A stretch of DNA of 64,000 bases from a virus. The stretch's first letter is position 1. The number at the start of each line of letters is the position of its first letter. The DNA lies in the IMG/VR virus record IMGVR_UViG_3300030060_004796, positions 1-64,000 of that record, one strand, 5' to 3'. A program made the translations under genes and the position numbers. This document shows positions 60,001 through 64,000 of the stretch, one piece after another. Below the pieces are notes generated by a model. It was not told where the DNA came from, did no database searches, and saw only the letters and a list, made by a program, of their open reading frames with translations.

Positions 60001-62589
60001 GAATGGAAAGATTATATTGTTAAGGCTAATTTAGAAGATTACACAAAAGAAGAACTTGAATGGAATAAAAAAATAAAAGCTGCAAGAAGAAAGTATGCTC
60101 AATTAATGGAAGCAGAATCTGTTGTAGATGAAAGAAGAGTGGATGGTAAATACCATAAATATAATGCTGAATTTAGAGCTGCTAGAGAAGAGGTTTTAGA
60201 ATTTCGTTATAATGCAGATAGTACATGGGGATGGTGGCAAGCTAAAAGAGGTGTTTCATCAGTAAAAGTTAATGAGTTTTACCGTAAATACTATGAAGAA
60301 AGTGTAGTTACTAAGGTTAATGAAGACGGCTCTGTTTCACAAGTGACTTCAAAAAGGTTTCCAAAAAGAGATTATGTAGAAAAAAGAACTACATCAAGAG
60401 GTGGAAAACTTAATGATATGGTCAACCCTAAGTATGAAAAAATTATGAATCCTGATCCTACTAATTCATTGGCATTAGCACAAAAGGAGTTTTTTATATT
60501 TTTCCAAAAAGAATTTTTAAGTTTATTAGATAAACTTCCTAGTAGTGTTAGAGATCAAATGATAGGTAGAATACCTGTTGTTAGAGATAATGCTCTCACT
60601 CAAATGAAAAGAGAAGGAGGTTTAATTGCAGGATTAGCTTCTAGAGCTTCTAGAGGTTGGAAAAATTTATGGAGAACAACATCAAGACAAGAAAAAGTAA
60701 TAGTTGATGCACAAGGACAATTCATAGATACACTACCTATATTCTATGTTGGTCAACCACAAAATGAAAAATTATTAGAATCTATTGATGATGAATTACA
60801 ATTATTAGAATCACAATACAAAGAAAAGAAAATAAAAATTGATGAGTATAAAGAAAAGAAAAATGGATTAATAACAAGAAGAAATGATCTTCAGTCTAAA
60901 CCTACATTGAATCAAATGAGTTTAGATATGGTAGATAATCTATTAAGATTTTCTGCAATGGCTGAGAACTATGAAGTAATGAATGAAATCAAAGGTACTC
61001 TTTTAGCATTTCAAAAAGTTATTGAAAATAGAAATTATTCTCCTTCTGGAACAAAACGTCTTTTCTCAAAGATTAGAGGTAGAGATACTACAGTAGGTAT
61101 GGGTCAAGAATCTAATATAACTGCTAGAGCAAGAAAGTGGATGCATATGGTGTATTATAATAATGATAGGCAAACAGAAGGTGCTCTAGATAAAATTTCT
61201 AAAAACTTAATTCAATTGTCATCATTAACATATGTAGGTTTAAACTGGTGGGGTAACATTAATAACTACGCAATGGGTAGAATGAATAATGCTATTGAAA
61301 CTATTGGTGGTAGATACTTTGAACCAGAAGCAATGTTAAGAGCTACAAAAGTATTTCAAGGAGCTGCAATGCAAGATGTTGTTAAAAAAATGGGTAGCAG
61401 TTCTACTTGGGCTGGTATAACTGGAGGTAAAGGTGCTTATGAAGATTATATACCTGAAAGTAAATATAACGGATTGGTTGGATATTTTAGAATGATGGAT
61501 GATATGGCAGATCTACGTGAGCAAGGTAGAGCTAAAGGTAAGGGTGGAGTTGTTAGAGAAGCAATGTCATGGGCATATTTATTCCAAGATGGAGCAGAGT
61601 ATAATGTTCAAACTAAAGTTGGTATGGCAATTCTTATGTCAACTAAAATGCAAAAACTAGATGATGCAGGAAAAGTATTAGATGAGATGTCTTTATATGA
61701 TGCCCTTCAATACAATAATAAGACTGGTGATGTAGCTTTAAAAGACGGTTATGATACTATGGTAAAGAAGAATGGTACTAAGGTTAAGTTTGATGATAAT
61801 GCTAGATATGATCTTAGAAATAATATCCGTGAAGTAAACAAACAAATTCATGGTAACTATGCTCATGCTGATAGAATGATTATTCAACAACACTTCCTTG
61901 GTCAGTTAGCAGCTCAGTTTAAAAAATGGGTAGCTCCAGCTATTAAAGCTAGATATAGAAGAGAATACTATGATGAGAATCTAGGTTGGATGGAAGGACG
62001 TTATAGAAGTGCTTGGTCATTTGTAGGATTTCTTTTTAAGGAAAAAGCTAGCATAAATAAGACTGTTAAAAGAATGAAATATGAGTTTGGTGATGAAAGA
62101 GCTTTAAATAAGATTCAAGGTATGAAGAGAACTCTAGCAGATTTTACATTTATGATGGCATCTTTTGCAATGGCTATGATCATGGATGCATTATTTGATG
62201 ATGATGATGAAGATAAAAATGTACACAGAAAAAGATTTGAGAATGCGTTAGTCTATCAATTTAATAGACAAGCAAGAGAGCTTATGTTCTTTACTCCATT
62301 TGGACTTAAAGAACAATTCTATATGACAGATTCTCCTATTGCTGTAACAAGAATGATGGGAGATATGGGTGACGCTGTAATTGCTACATTCAAAGTACCT
62401 CTTGCATATAGTTATCAGCTAGCAAGTCCGGACTATGATATAACAAAAGATAAAGCTATATATTATCAAAGAGGTCCTAGAAAAGGAACAATGAAAGTTT
62501 CCAAAGAATGGAGTGATGTTATACCATTACTTTATACGATCAATAGATATAGAGCCTATGACACTGTTAAAGATTTCTGGGTTAAGTAA
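57037..62589 (+). CDS. Giant virion protein with degenerate zincin and RecB/Cas4-like nuclease domains
   Basis: An 1850-aa protein 6 bases after the polymerase gene. Residues about 150-300 look like a zincin whose HExxH became E228-E-V-L-H232 (IEEVLHPFV), with E282 in ELVTQALSRHF where a third ligand would stand. It is probably catalytically dead. About 470-640 match a PD-(D/E)xK nuclease of the RecB/Cas4 group: GTID547, IID561-L-K563 and the trailing Q608-V-N-T-Y612 motif. Long charged helices follow to about 1300. The C-terminal part has conserved helical segments (GLNWWGNINNYAMG; RMIIQQHFLGQLAAQFKKW) and a hydrophobic helix at 1703-1719 followed by an acidic run. Probably ejected with the DNA; nuclease action on host or phage DNA during entry is inference. 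Confidence 0.78.
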   Translation: MATKCYNRNSAEYQSLQGKLGKNIFVDSVIDKWQKSNNSDMIPTVEQVDKFLNQQKTMLNLKKREYSEAVLANLSNKGLISKWNGEYYINVTEPGQIERIDRKVAELNRIKALRLLKLWGVNPEAITMERTDKTYRVDINPNIFTKGDLIAQDNIKNHTHVLDILEHMSDLFPQLNIQVATVKEAREYYDNLSEEQKRKVSFDQITSYYVKGTVMIIKGRVTPETAIEEVLHPFVDAVYLEKRSLFDGLLKEAREMFPQLRMEVDAEYNQRRGFSQRDRDLELVTQALSRHFKREYENEPTSSWRSKIAQLLKFLLDVIQDLSAFVSGKRLGISASMLNSNNTLTSIAKLLNTQDLQFKFTTDSVLDTKVRYSLTPKLEAALNKYKDFATEPIQKQIIDNLFHKALSNKEIFPDFTAGSPLTGTETPLVVLDKDTHVYKNVETLEVYDSTTTKIKGKLDDDAGLYKINRDIGNDFDMIMEFLALQEANEAEALEILLPKMKVLDRDATIRAISKMEDKLAEYREAGAVIIPQVVVADAASKTAGTIDLMAIHKDGTIQIIDLKVSKNSINTDMYDRLFPVNEGSIWYDPSLKKNEQFGLTTRMQQGLQVNTYRRMLINMGYTVDPISKTLHFNVDVTGKGKKQEFKGTFKFDGEVNHPSSQALTQVDELVPLNPDIKHKETMEEDPYITEDEALPQDDVIEERIYAAQVETVKQYKDKLVTRREVIEQLLDREKQTIFTKNLLNNIDRAITDINVAITEGRADIVYEELLQQNIEELKQFIEYVETGDKTSSEYIDMVLKMEDIATTYAGLDVVSLPEGISLGNKKEALRNTLKELVDKIRGDGAYTNKGLVDEGIYQHVREIYKANTNRTDLTDAEIDKIMSEMEDMSSINYGTSDLATSRDPLSQIMDKLYKRQVQKTIDKVEERNRELRRLGTKLEKLSSGKVDFSYMLNFDKEGNFKGTYVEQIGPQYDALFNEVRAELTDDRGEWKDYIVKANLEDYTKEELEWNKKIKAARRKYAQLMEAESVVDERRVDGKYHKYNAEFRAAREEVLEFRYNADSTWGWWQAKRGVSSVKVNEFYRKYYEESVVTKVNEDGSVSQVTSKRFPKRDYVEKRTTSRGGKLNDMVNPKYEKIMNPDPTNSLALAQKEFFIFFQKEFLSLLDKLPSSVRDQMIGRIPVVRDNALTQMKREGGLIAGLASRASRGWKNLWRTTSRQEKVIVDAQGQFIDTLPIFYVGQPQNEKLLESIDDELQLLESQYKEKKIKIDEYKEKKNGLITRRNDLQSKPTLNQMSLDMVDNLLRFSAMAENYEVMNEIKGTLLAFQKVIENRNYSPSGTKRLFSKIRGRDTTVGMGQESNITARARKWMHMVYYNNDRQTEGALDKISKNLIQLSSLTYVGLNWWGNINNYAMGRMNNAIETIGGRYFEPEAMLRATKVFQGAAMQDVVKKMGSSSTWAGITGGKGAYEDYIPESKYNGLVGYFRMMDDMADLREQGRAKGKGGVVREAMSWAYLFQDGAEYNVQTKVGMAILMSTKMQKLDDAGKVLDEMSLYDALQYNNKTGDVALKDGYDTMVKKNGTKVKFDDNARYDLRNNIREVNKQIHGNYAHADRMIIQQHFLGQLAAQFKKWVAPAIKARYRREYYDENLGWMEGRYRSAWSFVGFLFKEKASINKTVKRMKYEFGDERALNKIQGMKRTLADFTFMMASFAMAMIMDALFDDDDEDKNVHRKRFENALVYQFNRQARELMFFTPFGLKEQFYMTDSPIAVTRMMGDMGDAVIATFKVPLAYSYQLASPDYDITKDKAIYYQRGPRKGTMKVSKEWSDVIPLLYTINRYRAYDTVKDFWVK

Positions 62590-62590
62590 A

Positions 62591-62758
62591 ATGGAAAAAG
62601 ATAAAAAGTGGTATATTGATCAATATAATAGGAATAGACCCTATAAAAACCAAGTGACAAGTTGGAAAGAATTAAGAATTAAACAAAAACTTGAACTAAA
62701 TGGAAATAAAGAAGCCTTACAAACCACTACCAGATTACCTAGCAATAGGTCCATCTGA
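62591..62758 (+). CDS. Possible 55-aa basic protein of unknown function
   Basis: An ATG one base after the preceding stop opens a 55-codon frame (MEKDKKWYIDQYNRNRPYKN...). A longer frame from 62513 would overlap the end of the 1850-aa gene and is not preferred. The product is very polar and basic. Its last 59 bases overlap the SET-domain gene in another frame, and it ends in TGA, which no confident gene here uses. The tight junction with the previous gene favours translation; the overlap and stop argue against it. Confidence 0.4.
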   Translation: MEKDKKWYIDQYNRNRPYKNQVTSWKELRIKQKLELNGNKEALQTTTRLPSNRSI

Positions 62759-63020
62759 TATACACGGAGCAGGTATTATTGCCAAAGAAGATATACCTGC
62801 CGGAATAGATATGGGTATAACTCATGTGTATGATCCAGAATTTCAACATGACTATATTAGAACTCCATTAGGAGGATTTATTAATCATTCAGAAACTCCT
62901 AATTGTGAATTAGTGGAAGATGACAGTGATGTTAGTTATAAAAGAATAAAGACTCTACATAAAATAGAAGCTGGAAAAGAGCTAACCTTAAAGTATAGTT
63001 TATATAAACTTAATGATTAG
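62700..63020 (+). CDS. Stand-alone SET-domain protein (putative protein-lysine methyltransferase)
   Basis: A 106-aa protein that is almost exactly one SET domain. It has the entry motif SDIHGAGIIAKEDIPAG (19-35), the core GGFINHSETPNCE (58-70) matching the SAM-binding NHSxxPN signature, and the closing IEAGKELTLKYS with the conserved Tyr. No pre-SET, post-SET or targeting domain is attached. SET enzymes transfer methyl groups from S-adenosylmethionine to lysine in proteins. The target here is unknown; host ribosomal, chromatin-like or RNA-polymerase proteins, or phage virion proteins, are possible. It is the last gene of the rightward block, followed by a terminator hairpin. A small phage SET protein is unusual, but the motif match is strong. 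Confidence 0.85.
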   Translation: MEIKKPYKPLPDYLAIGPSDIHGAGIIAKEDIPAGIDMGITHVYDPEFQHDYIRTPLGGFINHSETPNCELVEDDSDVSYKRIKTLHKIEAGKELTLKYSLYKLND

Positions 63021-63032
63021 TTAACATAAACA

Positions 63033-63081
63033 GGGGTTACATTACGTATCTTATTTATATGAAACGTATAGATGTAACCCC
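63033..63081. terminator. Convergent (bidirectional) terminator hairpin
   Basis: A perfect 10-bp inverted repeat (GGGGTTACAT at 63033-63042, ATGTAACCCC at 63072-63081) is extended inward by TACGT/ACGTA with a 3-base bulge. It lies between the ends of the rightward structural block and the leftward reductase gene, where a two-way terminator is expected. T-tracts on both sides are weak. Confidence 0.65.
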
Positions 63082-63133
63082 AATAGTTTATATTGCAATA
63101 ATGATTATTGTTTTTGTTTTAGGCACTATCTAA
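63059..63133 (+). CDS. Possible 24-aa membrane peptide
   Basis: A short frame starts in the loop of the terminator hairpin and encodes a charged head (MKRID) followed by about 18 hydrophobic residues (VTPIVYIAIMIIVFVLGTI), ending in TAA. It overlaps the 3' end of the leftward reductase gene by 8 bases. The clean one-helix layout is like small phage membrane peptides, but AT-rich sequence readily gives Ile/Val runs and there is no ribosome-binding signal. No homology can be claimed. Confidence 0.25.
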   Translation: MKRIDVTPIVYIAIMIIVFVLGTI

Positions 63134-64000
63134 CTTCACAGGCACCACCGGCACAAGCCAGTTCACCTGATAAATTAGTATTGTCATCATCTTCAGTAAC
63201 ATTGAATAAGTCAATATTCATTAAGGACTTTTCAAGTTCTATGAATTTCTTTTTTGTAATATCCTCAAATGGAGCTTGAGTATAAGTACCACCATCATAA
63301 GGTAAAACAGATAAACCATTATAATGATCCCTATTCTTCCACATCCACTCACCTGCCATATCCCAATCTTCCTCTTTAAGACTTACAGTAGCAGAGACAT
63401 TGTGAGTATTACTTCCAGATCTATGACCTGGTTTAACCCATTCAGTGGCTACCTTTTTAATTCTTTCAAGAAGTGCAAAAGGAGACTCTGTTCTAAGTAT
63501 AGATCCTTCTGGAGCTGACTGAGGTATACTAATTACAGCAGTATCATGTCCACGGAATACACAGTCTTCTATTAATTCAGGATGGTTTTCTACTAAATAA
63601 CTATAAATAGATTCATTCTTACCAACACGTATTCTTCTTACATAATAATCATTATGCCAAGCATGAATACCAGAGCTTGTTCCTAATGTTAATGAGGTTG
63701 TACCAGCAGGTTTAACTGTAGTGCATCTAGCTGCTTTTTTCACTCCTATTAACTTTGCTACTCTTGCGTTCTCTTTTTTTACTATACTTGCAGCTTCCTT
63801 CATATCCATTTGGAGCACAGCGGCACTCCCTATTCCTGTCATTGACACACCTATAAGAGCGTCTTTTTCTGTTGTTTCTTTCCATATCTCTCTTAAATAA
63901 TGAAAGTTAGTATATCCAGCTTGTAGTGTTCCAATGAAAGCAGCACCTTTAACTCTTTCATTTAAATCATCTTGTGATTCAATTGTTGACACATTTACTT
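63126..64000 (-). CDS. nrdJ: Ribonucleoside-triphosphate reductase, adenosylcobalamin-dependent (class II), C-terminal part
   Basis: About 290 C-terminal residues are visible. The frame runs through the window edge, so the GTG at 63992 is not the start and the N-terminal half lies beyond base 64000. Recognisable blocks are LIGVSMTGIG, the TVKPAGTTSL loop followed by YYVRRIRVGKNES, and the C-terminal redox pair in CAGGACE. The spacing of that pair fits monomeric B12-dependent reductases of the RTPR type. The enzyme makes dNTPs from NTPs using a B12-generated thiyl radical and needs no oxygen or small subunit. The active-site cysteines of the barrel lie outside the window. It is transcribed against the virion genes and marks the start of the other arm. 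The stop is TAG. Class II rather than class I is inferred from the C-terminal part only. Confidence 0.87.
   Translation of the reverse strand, partial: VNVSTIESQDDLNERVKGAAFIGTLQAGYTNFHYLREIWKETTEKDALIGVSMTGIGSAAVLQMDMKEAASIVKKENARVAKLIGVKKAARCTTVKPAGTTSLTLGTSSGIHAWHNDYYVRRIRVGKNESIYSYLVENHPELIEDCVFRGHDTAVISIPQSAPEGSILRTESPFALLERIKKVATEWVKPGHRSGSNTHNVSATVSLKEEDWDMAGEWMWKNRDHYNGLSVLPYDGGTYTQAPFEDITKKKFIELEKSLMNIDLFNVTEDDDNTNLSGELACAGGACEVR

Noticed and set aside
62513-62758. 81-codon frame from 62513
   Set aside because: Its first 26 codons overlap the end of the 1850-aa gene; the ATG at 62591 is the more natural start if the frame is used at all.
63126-63992. Complete reductase gene starting at the GTG at 63992
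   Set aside because: The frame stays open to the window edge and the family is more than twice this length; the visible part lacks the N-terminal half.
1-64000. Stop-codon reassignment, as in some crAss-like phages
   Set aside because: Confident genes end in TAA or TAG, and the very long frames carry neither stop internally. TGA is not seen as a stop in any confident gene, but it is also absent inside the frames, so there is no sign that it is read as an amino acid.

Overview
The window looks like the late (virion) half of a large tailed phage genome infecting a member of the Bacteroidota, most like the crAss-like podoviruses (Crassvirales) or a close marine/flavobacterial sister lineage. 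The evidence is a block of about 63 kb of tightly packed genes all on the + strand; a giant protein carrying a DFDID-type single-chain RNA polymerase active site; tail-hub and ring-like connector proteins of the kind seen in crAss-like phages; no visible sheath or baseplate genes; AT-rich sequence with A-rich leaders and no clear Shine-Dalgarno sequences; and Bacteroidota-style surface-adhesin repeats. No host chromosomal genes, tRNAs, CRISPR arrays, integrases or insertion sequences are visible, and no gap without a gene exceeds about 130 bases.

Layout. 1-2970: end of an unknown virion gene, a head-tail adaptor-like protein, and an abundant structural protein (major capsid candidate) with its own promoter-like sequence and a strong terminator. 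3038-10311: a 182-aa virion protein and three Cys-rich, Ig/FN3-type fibre or decoration proteins, closed by a terminator at 10361-10391. 10442-13791: a calcineurin-like phosphoesterase, a small basic protein and two ring/connector proteins. 13805-22204: a 2799-aa tail hub with two von Willebrand A (VWA) domains inserted in it. 22204-41437: four very large proteins, probably packaged and ejected with the DNA, carrying three LysM repeats, two muramidase-like domains, an L,D-transpeptidase-like domain, a permuted papain-like domain, outer-membrane-barrel-like beta modules and a recurrent GG-x-LPKAQ linker. 41449-57030: a 5193-aa protein with an HExxH zincin domain and the RNA polymerase. 57037-62589: an 1850-aa protein with a degenerate zincin (EExxH) and a RecB/Cas4-like nuclease. 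62591-63133: a small ORF, a stand-alone SET-domain protein, a convergent terminator hairpin and a possible 24-aa membrane peptide. 63126-64000, minus strand: C-terminal part of an adenosylcobalamin-dependent (class II) ribonucleotide reductase, which begins the oppositely transcribed metabolic/replication arm.

How it fits together (inference). The adhesin and VWA modules would bind the host surface. The LysM/muramidase/transpeptidase protein and the barrel-like modules would help cross outer membrane and peptidoglycan. The zincin-RNA polymerase and nuclease proteins would enter with the DNA to start early transcription and act on host targets, while the reductase supplies deoxynucleotides. 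The least expected parts are the VWA cassettes bracketed by CPPG Cys loops in the tail hub, the barrel-like modules that end exactly at GG linkers, and the nuclease fused to a dead zincin.
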